This document shows positions 7,111 through 15,800 of a DNA stretch of 24,532 nt, one piece after another. The translations under genes and the position numbers were made by a program. Position 1 is the stretch's first letter; every line of letters starts with the position of its first letter. The notes under the pieces are model-generated. The model was not told the origin of the DNA and did not search any database. It worked only from the letters and a program-made list of their open reading frames with translations. Source of the stretch: JALRAP01 sp046340555 (GTDB taxonomy: Bacteria > Bacteroidota > Bacteroidia > AKYH767-A > OLB10); NCBI GenBank assembly GCA_046340555.1, contig JBKDSL010000213.1:1-24532 (forward strand). The letters run 5' to 3'.

Positions 7111-8136
7111 ATGAGGACTATCTTTTTGGCCATTTCCATTTTGGCTTTGTTTCCATCTGGAATACTTGCACAAGGTAAAGTTGAGATCGGTATGGCTGGT
7201 GGAATAACCAACTATTACGGCGATTTGGGTCATGATGATTGGTTTCAAGCCAATTCTACCCAGCCAGGATTCGCCCTTACTTTTCGAAATTTCCTCAAAC
7301 CAGGAGCTTATAGCGGCAATCTTTATCGTTCCGTATCGGCTGAGGTCAGGCTTTCTTGGAATCGTTTGCAGATCGATGAAGTCATGCCTTTTGGCGGACG
7401 CGAAGGTTTTGAATTGAGGAATTTTGGACGAGGTATCGGCTTTAGAAACGACTTATTTGGCTTGTCTACCCATGTAACCTATACCTATTACAATAACCCA
7501 CGAATCCCATTATATATGCAGCCTCCTGCCTTTTTCTTTTTTACTGGCTTGGGAGTTTACCATGGAACCCCAAAGGCGGATTTGTTCCGTGGTTCTATTT
7601 CAATGGAGAACCGATATCATTATTGGCCTGATGGCACCATACGGGATATTGCATACAGTGGGCCAGGGTCCCAAGGGGATATCATTGAAAAGGATGGCGA
7701 ATACGAGACGGATTTAACAGACTGGTATACGGAAGGTGGTACGGGATCTGGTGAGGGAAAACTGACTAAACTTGGCAGTAAAACAAATTTGGCCATTCCT
7801 CTAGGGTTTGGTCTGCGTTACGGAATGACCAAGCAGATTACACTTTCGATAGAATGTGGGTATTATATGTTTTTCTCAGACTTCATTGATGACGTTAGCG
7901 ATCGATATCCAACCTATTCCGAAATCGCCTCCTCGTACCCGGGTAATCAAAACATGCAAGAGTTGGCTTTATATATTTCAGATCCAAGTGGACTCGGAAG
8001 GGGAAATCCTAATGGCGTTGGGGTGAGCCCAAGGGGAAACCCTTCCAGCAAAGACGCACACAGTTTCATTGGGCTCGAGCTGGCTTATAAATTCGACCTC
8101 CGTCGCGGTGTCCAAAGACTTTGGGGCGCCAAATAG
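7111..8136 (+). CDS. DUF6089-like outer-membrane beta-barrel protein
   Basis: A 341-residue protein with a Sec signal peptide (cleavage likely after ILA, about residue 20). The mature N-terminus KVEIGMAGGITNYYGDLG and the later RGIGFRNDLFGLSTHVTYTY and FFFFTGLGVYHG segments resemble DUF6089 proteins, the group that includes the type IX secretion barrel component PorG. Alternating aromatic/polar strands suggest a small outer-membrane barrel. It is longer than PorG (about 230 residues) and carries a hydrophilic insertion of about 60 residues (about 165-225, with WPDGTIRD and a GTGSGEG turn) that would make a large loop. With three T9SS cargo genes in the window a link to that system is tempting but not shown. 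No clean promoter was found in the 69-base gap before it. Confidence 0.7.
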   Translation: MRTIFLAISILALFPSGILAQGKVEIGMAGGITNYYGDLGHDDWFQANSTQPGFALTFRNFLKPGAYSGNLYRSVSAEVRLSWNRLQIDEVMPFGGREGFELRNFGRGIGFRNDLFGLSTHVTYTYYNNPRIPLYMQPPAFFFFTGLGVYHGTPKADLFRGSISMENRYHYWPDGTIRDIAYSGPGSQGDIIEKDGEYETDLTDWYTEGGTGSGEGKLTKLGSKTNLAIPLGFGLRYGMTKQITLSIECGYYMFFSDFIDDVSDRYPTYSEIASSYPGNQNMQELALYISDPSGLGRGNPNGVGVSPRGNPSSKDAHSFIGLELAYKFDLRRGVQRLWGAK

Positions 8137-8147
8137 GTCCAATTGCT

Positions 8148-8155
8148 TAATTTTG
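8148..8155 (+). promoter_or_regulatory. Putative -7 box of glyS, very close to ATG
   Basis: TAATTTTG (perfect TAnnTTTG) ends only 4 bases before ATG 8160. The best TTTG (8120-8123) is 24 bases upstream of the box, slightly long. If used, transcription would start at or within a few bases of the start codon. Confidence 0.45.
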
Positions 8156-8159
8156 CCTT

Positions 8160-9695
8160 ATGGCGGCAAACAATGAAGATTTTTTTAAAAACCTGGTTTC
8201 CCATTGCAAGGAATATGGTTTCGTTTTTCCATCAAGCGAGATATACGACGGACTAAGCGCCGTGTATGATTACGGGCAATATGGTTCCGAGCTGAAAAAC
8301 AATATCAGGGCCTATTGGTGGAACTCCATGACCCGGCTTCATGAGAATATAGTAGGCATTGATGCTGCCATCTTTATGCATCCAACCACTTGGAAGGCCT
8401 CCGGTCACGTAGATGCCTTTAATGACCCTTTGATTGACAATAAGGATTCAAAAAAGCGCTATCGTGCCGATGTGCTGATAGAAGATCATGTAGCCAAGAT
8501 TGAAGGAAAAATAAACAAAGAGGTATCAAAGGCGCGCGACCGCTTTGGAGATGCATTTAACGAGGAACAATTTCGAGCAACTAACCCACGGGTATTGGAG
8601 AACCAATCCAAGATTGATACTATCAACTCCAGATTCAAGGATGCTATGGACGCTTCCGACATGTCTGCGGTTAAGCAGATAATTGTGGATTTGGAAATTG
8701 TTTGCCCGGTTTCAGGAACACGCAACTGGACCGATGTTCGCCAGTTCAACCTGATGTTTTCCACTCAGATGGGATCTGTTAGCGAGGACTCTTCTTCACT
8801 TTACTTAAGACCAGAGACAGCACAAGGGATTTTTGTGAACTTCCTGAACGTATATAAAACAGGCCGCATGAAGGTGCCCTTCGGGATTGCACAAACCGGA
8901 AAGGCTTTCAGGAACGAGATTGTTGCTAGGCAGTTCATTTTCCGAATGCGTGAGTTTGAGCAGATGGAGATGCAATACTTCGTAAAGCCAGGAACCGAGA
9001 TGCAGTGGTATGAATATTGGAAAACCACCAGGATGAAATGGCATCGCTCTATGGGTTTTGGTTCCGATAGCCATCGTTTCCATGACCATATCAAGTTGGC
9101 ACATTATGCCAATGCAGCTTGTGATATTGAATTCATGTTTCCCTTCGGCTTTAAAGAGTTGGAGGGTATTCACTCAAGGACCGACTTTGATTTAAAGTCG
9201 CATGAGGCTCATTCCGGAAAAAAGCTGCAGTATTTCGACCCTGAGTTGAATGAGAGCTATGTTCCGTATGTCGTGGAAACTTCTGTTGGTTTGGACCGGA
9301 TGTTTCTTGCAATACTTTCTCAATCATATTGCGAGGAGAAGTTAGAAGATGGATCCGAACGCGTTGTACTTCGCATACCTTCCTTCTTGGCGCCTGTAAA
9401 GGCTGCTGTGATGCCTTTGGTCAAAAAGGACGGTTTGCCTGAAAAGGCTCGTGAAATAATGGGCGCAATTAAAGCTGACCATCTTTGTCAATACGACGAA
9501 AAAGATTCAATTGGCAAGCGTTATCGTCGCCAAGATGCAATAGGTACCCCCCTTTGCATTACGGTCGATCATCAAACATTGGAAGATGGAACGGTCACGA
9601 TCCGTCACCGTGATAACATGCAACAAGAGCGTGTGGATGCTACTAGTGTTCCCGTAATTATGCGCGATTTGTTGCGAGCACCAAGAATCGATTGA
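8160..9695 (+). CDS. glyS: Glycine--tRNA ligase, single-chain (alpha2) type
   Basis: Charges tRNA-Gly with glycine in the cytoplasm. The protein has 511 residues, the usual Bacteroidota length for the eukaryote-like homodimeric GlyRS. Class II motif 1 contains GHVDAFNDP (82-90), which also reads out glycine specificity. Motif 2 is FRNEIVARQFIFRMREFEQ (250-268) and motif 3 is VETSVGLDRMFLAIL (372-386). The anticodon-binding domain occupies about 403-505, with KRYRRQDAIGTPLCITVD and VTIRHRDN. The ATG is preceded by a -7 box rather than a ribosome binding site. A bidirectional terminator follows the stop by 15 bases. Nothing is missing or unusual in the catalytic motifs. Confidence 0.97.
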   Translation: MAANNEDFFKNLVSHCKEYGFVFPSSEIYDGLSAVYDYGQYGSELKNNIRAYWWNSMTRLHENIVGIDAAIFMHPTTWKASGHVDAFNDPLIDNKDSKKRYRADVLIEDHVAKIEGKINKEVSKARDRFGDAFNEEQFRATNPRVLENQSKIDTINSRFKDAMDASDMSAVKQIIVDLEIVCPVSGTRNWTDVRQFNLMFSTQMGSVSEDSSSLYLRPETAQGIFVNFLNVYKTGRMKVPFGIAQTGKAFRNEIVARQFIFRMREFEQMEMQYFVKPGTEMQWYEYWKTTRMKWHRSMGFGSDSHRFHDHIKLAHYANAACDIEFMFPFGFKELEGIHSRTDFDLKSHEAHSGKKLQYFDPELNESYVPYVVETSVGLDRMFLAILSQSYCEEKLEDGSERVVLRIPSFLAPVKAAVMPLVKKDGLPEKAREIMGAIKADHLCQYDEKDSIGKRYRRQDAIGTPLCITVDHQTLEDGTVTIRHRDNMQQERVDATSVPVIMRDLLRAPRID

Positions 9696-9710
9696 ATAAT
9701 AAAAGGAAAA

Positions 9711-9747
9711 AAGCAAAACGCCCGATAGTTAATCGGGCGTTTTGCTT
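9711..9747. terminator. Bidirectional terminator between glyS and T9SS cargo gene
   Basis: A 16-bp perfect stem (9711-9726 with 9732-9747, core GCAAAACGCCCGAT / ATCGGGCGTTTTGC) encloses a 5-base AGTTA loop. A-rich sequence on the left and a T-containing tail on the right allow it to work for both convergent genes. Confidence 0.92.
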
Positions 9748-9770
9748 AATATAAAGTGTTGATCAAAAAA

Positions 9771-10565
9771 TCAATTGATAAGAGAAATCCTTCTGGTGGT
9801 GATTTGGCTACCATTACGGATCTTCAAGAAATAATATCCTTTATTGCGTCCGCTTAAATCAATCGTATAAAGACCTTTTCCACGACGTTCAGCGAATGCT
9901 GAATAAACTTTGTTGCCAACTATGTCATAAACTTCTACCATAGGCACAACACCGGTCTTTTCAGTCAATCGGATGTTGAGAGGTCCAGTTGTAGGGCTTG
10001 GATAAACGGAAATCTCATCTTTTGACTGATTTTCATTCAAGCCTACGGTTGAACTGTAGATTTTCAAATCATCCATTCCTAAGTTGCCAACATCCTTATC
10101 ATAGAAAAACTTAATGTAACCAGAAATCTGTTGCAGCGGTATGCTCAGCGTTGTGGATGCAGTTGGTAGGTTGTTTATGGAAGTGATAGGAGTCCAATTA
10201 ATGCTGTCAGTGCTATAAGACACATACAAGGTGCTAGGTCCGGAAATACTGTTTCCTTTTGCCCAGAATGACAGCGAGTCGGCATTGGAGACATAGGGAG
10301 TCACCATGGTAGCGCTATCTACACCGAATTTGTAAGAGGGTGCCGATGAACCAAAGTTGCCGGACGAAATATAAAATGAAGCAGATGGGCCGGGCGTTGT
10401 GTTTGATGTGGAGTTCCACGTGATGGAGAATCCTGCTGGAACGGTAGCTAGAGTTCCAGCATAATTGTCAAATCCACAGCTCAGGATAACGTTTTGTGCA
10501 AAAGACCCACCCAAAGGGAGCAGACAGACGCAGGTAATCATCAAGGCAAGTACTTTTCTATTCAT
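9771..10565 (-). CDS. T9SS-secreted protein, jelly-roll/cleaved-adhesin-like
   Basis: A 264-residue exported protein. I choose ATG 10565 because it gives a standard Sec signal peptide (MNRK, hydrophobic core, cleavage after SFA or SFAQ, about residue 23); a TTG at 10589 would only add eight residues. The mature part (about 24-170: LSCGFDNYAG, FYISSGNFGSS, DSLSFWAKG, YVSYSTDSINWTPI, MDDLKIYSS) has the pattern of jelly-roll domains of the MAM/cleaved-adhesin type common in Bacteroidota cargo. The last ~80 residues are a T9SS type A sorting domain: EISVYPSPTTGPLNI, EVYDIVGNKVY, GLYTIDLSG, GYYFLKI. It should therefore cross the outer membrane through the type IX system and be surface-attached or released. 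The ligand is unknown. A weak TATATTTA box lies upstream on the minus strand; the gene is separate from pth. Confidence 0.85.
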   Translation of the reverse strand: MNRKVLALMITCVCLLPLGGSFAQNVILSCGFDNYAGTLATVPAGFSITWNSTSNTTPGPSASFYISSGNFGSSAPSYKFGVDSATMVTPYVSNADSLSFWAKGNSISGPSTLYVSYSTDSINWTPITSINNLPTASTTLSIPLQQISGYIKFFYDKDVGNLGMDDLKIYSSTVGLNENQSKDEISVYPSPTTGPLNIRLTEKTGVVPMVEVYDIVGNKVYSAFAERRGKGLYTIDLSGRNKGYYFLKIRNGSQITTRRISLIN

Positions 10566-10652
10566 CTTTTTAAGGTTTGATAATATCAATTTAGGTTAAA
10601 TATATTTCAAATTCCACAATTTTGATACCAAATCTTGCAATATTGTAACCTC

Positions 10653-11213
10653 TCAGTCGTTGAATTGGTTCATTGCGAAGACTGGACCTGCTGATATATA
10701 GTGAGTTATAGCTTCTGACGAACGTTTTGTTTTTTCTTTTATTAAGGCGACTTCGTCATTAGCCCAGACACTTAAAACATAATCTGCCTGCTTTCCTTTT
10801 GGGAATTGACTTCCAAGTCCAAACCTTAAACGGGCATAATCTGTTGAATTCAAGGTTTCATTGATGCTTTTTAATCCATTATGGCCGCCATCGCTTCCCT
10901 TCAATCTTATTCTTATGGAACCAACCGGTAAAGACAAATCATCGGTTACCACTATCAGGTTGGCTACTGGGATTTGTTCGTGTTGCAACCAATAATTTAC
11001 AGCCTTTCCACTTAGGTTCATGTAGGTGTTAGGCTTTAACAGTGTGACCTGTTTGCCGCGAATTTTTATTCTGGATACGGAACCTAATCTTTCAGAAGTA
11101 AAAGGAACTCCGGCCAAATCGGCTAACAAATCGACTACAGCGAAGCCAATATTATGGCGTGTGCCATTGTATTCGGCACCAGGATTACCCAATCCAACCA
11201 CAAGAAATTTCAC
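10653..11213 (-). CDS. pth: Peptidyl-tRNA hydrolase (GTG start)
   Basis: Frees tRNA from prematurely released peptidyl-tRNA. Its 186 residues are the usual length. KFLVVGLGNPGAEY opens the protein; catalytic His20 is in TRHNIGF, N10 and N66 (KPNTYMNLSG) line the peptide site, D92 (VTDDLSLP) supports the His, and N112 lies in GGHNGLKSI. The start is GTG 11213: reading upstream in frame, only CCA, CCA, CTT and similar codons occur before a TGA (11231-11229), so no ATG is available. It lies 21 bases after rplY as the last gene of the prs-rplY-pth operon. No hairpin is seen after its stop. This is a housekeeping gene with all key residues intact. Confidence 0.97.
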   Translation of the reverse strand: MKFLVVGLGNPGAEYNGTRHNIGFAVVDLLADLAGVPFTSERLGSVSRIKIRGKQVTLLKPNTYMNLSGKAVNYWLQHEQIPVANLIVVTDDLSLPVGSIRIRLKGSDGGHNGLKSINETLNSTDYARLRFGLGSQFPKGKQADYVLSVWANDEVALIKEKTKRSSEAITHYISAGPVFAMNQFND

Positions 11214-11234
11214 GAATGGTGGAAGGTATCAGGA

Positions 11235-11816
11235 TTATTTGCCTTTAGCCACTGTAGCAGCGTTCTCAACCACATTTCTAGTGGTACGTACGCCAACTAA
11301 AATATTGTTTGGAGAGTCTAAGAATTCTACACCTTCAATTTTGAGGTCACTTACGCGTACGGATTGTCCTATTTGGAGAGATGTGATATCCACATCAACG
11401 GCATCTGGTAAGTGGTTTGCCAAAGCCTTAACCTTGAGTTTGCGAGCCTTGGTGATTAACTTTCCTCCTTGGCGCTGGCCTTCAGATGTTCCATTGATTT
11501 TAACGGGAACGTGCATGATTACGGGCTTGCCAGGATTGATTTCCAAAAAGTCGATATGCATCAAGCTGTCATTTACAGGATGGAACTGTATTTCCTGCAT
11601 TACGGCTTTGAAGGTTTTGCCATCCACATTGATGTTTACCGTAAAAACTTCCGGAGTATAAACCAAACCTCTGAAATCCAACACAGGTGCGTGGAAGTGG
11701 ATGTTTTCGGAGCCGCCATACAAGACACAAGGTACCATTCCGGTATCACGAAGTTTTTTGGTTTCTTGCTTGGTTAAAGATGTGCGTTTGGTGGCGTTTA
11801 ATTCAAATGATTTCAT
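11235..11816 (-). CDS. rplY: 50S ribosomal protein L25/Ctc, two-domain type
   Basis: Binds 5S rRNA in the large ribosomal subunit; the longer form is also called general stress protein Ctc or TL5. It has 193 residues. The N-terminal L25 domain (about 1-92) has the characteristic TKRTSLTKQETKKLRDTG and MVPCVLYGG segments and the EIQFHPVNDSLMHIDFLE strand pair. The C-terminal TL5-type beta domain (about 95-185) includes VPVKINGTSEGQRQGGKL and HLPDAVDVDITSLQIGQSV. ATG 11816 is the natural start. It lies 29 bases after prs and 21 before pth, so the three are almost certainly one transcript from the promoter at 12804-12834. The tail (VVENAATVAKGK) is a short variable extension. Confidence 0.96.
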   Translation of the reverse strand: MKSFELNATKRTSLTKQETKKLRDTGMVPCVLYGGSENIHFHAPVLDFRGLVYTPEVFTVNINVDGKTFKAVMQEIQFHPVNDSLMHIDFLEINPGKPVIMHVPVKINGTSEGQRQGGKLITKARKLKVKALANHLPDAVDVDITSLQIGQSVRVSDLKIEGVEFLDSPNNILVGVRTTRNVVENAATVAKGK

Positions 11817-11845
11817 GACTGAAAGATTATTTAGTAATAGATGGG

Positions 11846-12781
11846 TTATGCTTTTATGAAAAGGGTGCTGATTGATTTATAAGAATACACCCTGTTGATG
11901 GCTTGTGCAAAGAGTTCGGCTGTTGGTAGTGCGGTGATCTTAGCCGATTGTTGGCGAAGGGGAATCGTGTCACAAACTATCAATTCAGTAAGTGCTGATT
12001 CCTCAACTCGCTCATAGGCCCTGCCTGACAATACAGGATGGGTACAAAAAGCACGAACGCTTTTCGCTCCTCGGTCCATAATCATTTGAGATGCCTTCGA
12101 GAGTGTTCCTGCAGTATCTACAATATCGTCTACCAGTATAACGTTTTTCCCTTCAACATCTCCAATCAAGGTCATGCTCTCCACTTCGTTGGCGCGTTTG
12201 CGGTGTTTGTCGCAAATCACCATGTCTGCGCTGAAGTATTTGGCATATTCCCTGGCACGATGTACACCGCCCATATCCGGAGCTGCAATGATCAGGTTTT
12301 CCAAATTCAATCCTTTGATATAGGGAACGAAAACAGAGGAAGCATCGAGGTGGTCAACTGGGATGTCAAAAAAACCTTGGATCTGTGGTGCATGCAGGTC
12401 CATCGTCATCACACGCGTTACACCGGCAGCACTGAGCAGATTGGCAACTAGTTTGGATCCAATTGCAACCCTTGGCTTGTCTTTTCGGTCTGAACGCGCA
12501 TATCCGAAGTAGGGTATAACTGCTGTAATGTAATGTGCAGAAGCCCTGTTGGCGGCATCAATCAACATCAATAGCTCGAATAGGTTTTCTGTCGGGGCAA
12601 ATGTTGATTGGATAATGAACACATCGCAACCGCGCACACTCTCATCAAAATGAGGGGAAACTTCACCGTCAGAAAAGCGACTAACGATTACATTGCCAAG
12701 CGGTGCGCCGTATTGTTCAGCGATTTGCTCAGCAAGATACCGTGAAGCGGTTCCTGAAAATATTTTGACTTCCCTAGCCAT
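11846..12781 (-). CDS. prs: Ribose-phosphate pyrophosphokinase (PRPP synthetase)
   Basis: Makes PRPP from ribose 5-phosphate and ATP for nucleotide, His and Trp synthesis. It has 311 residues, class I length. Visible features are FSDGE (36-40) in the ATP site, the YFGYARSDRKDKPRV segment (91-105), the metal-binding DLHAPQIQGFF (128-138, H130), APDMGG (167-172) and the PRPP loop VDDIVDTAGTL (217-227). Oddity: position 97, Gln in well-studied enzymes (ARQDRK) and a contact for ATP, is Ser here (codon TCA at 12493-12491); R96 and D98 are kept. It is the first gene of the prs-rplY-pth operon, 108 bases after the stop of the giant secreted protein, with its own promoter. Identity is certain; any effect of Ser97 is not known. 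Confidence 0.97.
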   Translation of the reverse strand: MAREVKIFSGTASRYLAEQIAEQYGAPLGNVIVSRFSDGEVSPHFDESVRGCDVFIIQSTFAPTENLFELLMLIDAANRASAHYITAVIPYFGYARSDRKDKPRVAIGSKLVANLLSAAGVTRVMTMDLHAPQIQGFFDIPVDHLDASSVFVPYIKGLNLENLIIAAPDMGGVHRAREYAKYFSADMVICDKHRKRANEVESMTLIGDVEGKNVILVDDIVDTAGTLSKASQMIMDRGAKSVRAFCTHPVLSGRAYERVEESALTELIVCDTIPLRQQSAKITALPTAELFAQAINRVYSYKSISTLFIKA

Positions 12782-12803
12782 AGACGATTTTCAAAATGGG
12801 ATG

Positions 12804-12834
12804 CAAAATAACGAAAAAATGGCGTTATTTCAAA
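12804..12834 (-). promoter_or_regulatory. Promoter of the prs-rplY-pth operon
   Basis: On the minus strand, TTTG (12834-12831), a 20-base spacer and TATTTTG (12810-12804) approximate the TTTG-N19-21-TAnnTTTG consensus, with the -7 box one base short. The leader would be about 15-20 bases. Confidence 0.5.
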
Positions 12835-12889
12835 GTCTTTCAGTTTGAAAATAAAGGAATTCTGAAAATCCGCCCCCTGCAAAGGTTGG

Positions 12890-15800
12890 TTAGTGGTCGT
12901 AGGCTACAACGCGCAATCTGAAAACCTCATCATCAACCTTAACAATTACTGTGTAAATGCCTGGTTTGCAGTTTTTTGCTTGAAGATCAAAGATGAAAGG
13001 ATGTGACCCTTTGGAAAGTTCTTTCCGGGTTAATTGATCAACTTCTTGTCCTATGGCATTAACCACCCATGCCTCAACAAACTTGTCTTGCTGTAGGTTG
13101 ATTATCAGATTGGTTGAGGTATTGAATGGGTTCGGCCACGCTGAAACCTGGACACCTTGTCCGGATAGCCTGGCAGAAACTATATCAGAATAACTCGAAG
13201 TGCCATCAAAATCTATTTGTTTGAGCCTATAGTAGTAGGTTCTGTTCTTTTCAACTTCTGAATCTATGAATTGGTAGTCGTACTGTGTGTTGGTGGTTCC
13301 ATGTCCTGGAATCCAACCGATTTGACTGAATGAGTCGCCCTGTGTGCTTTTTTCAAGGTAAAATCCAGCATTGTTGGTTTCGCTAGCGGTGGACCAATTG
13401 ATTAGGATCTTGTTTTCGGCAGGAGTAGCTCTTAAATCAAGTAGTGATATGGGAAGTGGAGATAGGGATTGAGCAACAGAAAATCCGGTATTAGTTCCCA
13501 AAGTGGTCATGCCATTTCGCTGAATGGCTGTAATGGGACCAGGAAAAACGCATGTGCCTTCGAGGCCCCAAGCAGAAGTTCCTGTTGCACGCAGCATGAG
13601 TGTATATCCCAAAGTGGCATTCGAATAATTGGTAGGGTAGGCGGTAGCGTTGAATGTGGCCGCCCCTGTGGCTGGAACTGCACTTACCAACCAATATCCA
13701 TTGTTCAACGGCGCTTGATCGTACGTACTGTAAAGGCATTCCGGACCTAATGCTGGACTTGGCGTAGCCGGAGCTGCGTTTGCAAACGAAGCAATTGCAT
13801 ATGTGCGGTCATTGCCGCTCGGAAAATTAAAGTTGATACGTTGATAGCCTTTTGTTGCCGAACCAACAGGGAAGTCATAAGATCCTCCAATCGAGGCGAA
13901 AGACCTGCGCAAATTTCCATCCACAAAACTGCTAATGGCTCCTTGATTGACCGCTGCAGGAGCACTATTCAAGACATTGACTCTGTTTGCGGCGGAGGTA
14001 ATTATTTTACCTTGATTGAGAGTCAAATTTCCTGTAACCACCATCCAATCTGTAGCTCCACTATTGCCGAGCGTGAGTCCAGGTCCGGTATGATTCATTA
14101 CTACATTGTTGAGCGCACCACGATTGAAGTAGTTTTGAGAAATGGCGCCGTTAAATTCAAGCGTACTGCCTGTGGCGCTGTAGGTGGCATATGGAGTTGC
14201 AGCGTAATAAACAGAGAAGTTGCCTCCGACACGATGTACGCGATTTAACGCGCTGAAAACACCGCCTGCATAGTTGGCTGAGGAGCCCACTGTGAAATCT
14301 CCTGCGTTGTCTAGGTCATTGTTCAAAAAGACGGTGTTGCCGTTGGCATTGGAAGGCTTGTTGATGACAACATTCCAAAGCCTATTTGAACCAGTCATAC
14401 TACCGGTCATGTATTGGTTTTGCACGATTGAATCGCTCTGCAGGACCAGTGTGGAACCAGCTTGCGCAATTATGGAACCGTTATTTATGAAATTGTTGCA
14501 AACCTTGAGTTGTGTACCCGCCTGTAAGGTTATTGTTGCCCCGGCAGAGATATCGATACTTCCAACGGTTGCAGATGTTCCAGTTATGGAAGGTTGATTT
14601 GCCACGGGAGGTATTGCCACATTATAAGTGCATTTTGGTATGGCGCAACCTCCCCAGTTTTCCGGATTGTACCAATCATTATTCAGGGATCCAGTCCAAA
14701 CAAGGGTGCCTCCTGTTGGTGGATTTGAAGCCAGAGGCGTATTGGTGGAGAAGCTCAAAGTAAAGCCAGACGTACTATTGGTGAAGTTGGAAACGATAAT
14801 CAGGTATTCGTCGCCAGCACTTACTGGAATTCGGGGTTGATAAGCTCCTCCAAATCCTGGGTAAGCTGCAGGAGCTGTGCCCGCGGTTGCGCTGAAACAT
14901 CCTGTAACACCTAAAAAGCTATAGTTACATGAGATTGGAGGAACAGAGGCTAGGTTGTTACAGTCTGCTGGTCCGGGAGTACCTGCTGTACGAGTTCGCC
15001 ATACTCCAAAATCGTAATCGGTTGCCGTGGTGGATGGAGCCCCTGGCCAATCGTTTGGAACAATATCGAATTCCAAGAATCCATTGGCTGCAATGTTTAT
15101 ACGATACCAATATGAGCCTCGTTCGCCTGATGCAAGACAATTGATACCGCTACCGAATTCACATGAACTACCTACGGCTTGCGGGCCCGGATCGGGAACG
15201 GAAATGCTTGCATCACAAACAGGAAATGAAACGGAACAATCTTGGCCCGGTGTAGGAGGGAAAGGTAAAGTGCCACCTGTTCCTGAATCCATCACAAACA
15301 ATGTAAACGAACCTGTTTGTCCACCATACCCATCAACTGAAATGTAATAGGTCATTCCTGGAGTTAGTCCGGTTAATTCAACTAGTGAAGTAGGGTAGCT
15401 GTTCGTTCCGCATGGAGGCAGGTCGTCGTTGCAAGCCAGAAATGGCAGTGTAGATCCCGCTCCTGCGGCTACGGATCCGGTCACGGGGCCATAAACAGCG
15501 ATTTGCGTGTTGGTGAGGGTGCCAAGACCGGTCCGCATTTTTACGCAACCTGAGCCGGGAGCAACAAAACTATACCATACGGTATTCATAGTGTTTGCAC
15601 CAATAGGTCCGAAACACGATGGTTGACCAGGTTCATCTGCGTTTCCAGAACAACTGTTGTTGCCAGGAGTGGTAATGTTAAAGGGTATTCCTATCGCTTG
15701 GAATGGCCGATCATTGGGAGCGCCCGAGCCGAAAGAAGAGACTTGAAGATTATATGATAACGATGAAGTCGGGTTGTGAGAATCTATAATGATGAAATAG

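Noticed and set aside
7100..7114. Four-codon frame (ATG TTG AAC AAA TGA) overlapping the barrel gene start as ATGA
   Set aside because: Too short to weigh without conservation data; expected by chance in AT-rich leaders.
10566..10652. Terminator between pth and the downstream T9SS cargo gene
   Set aside because: Only short AT-rich inverted repeats such as CAATATTG are present; no stem with a T run was found.
11026..11661. 211-codon plus-strand open frame opposite rplY and pth
   Set aside because: It spans two conserved housekeeping genes on the other strand, including their junction, and its protein looks like reverse translation without domains.
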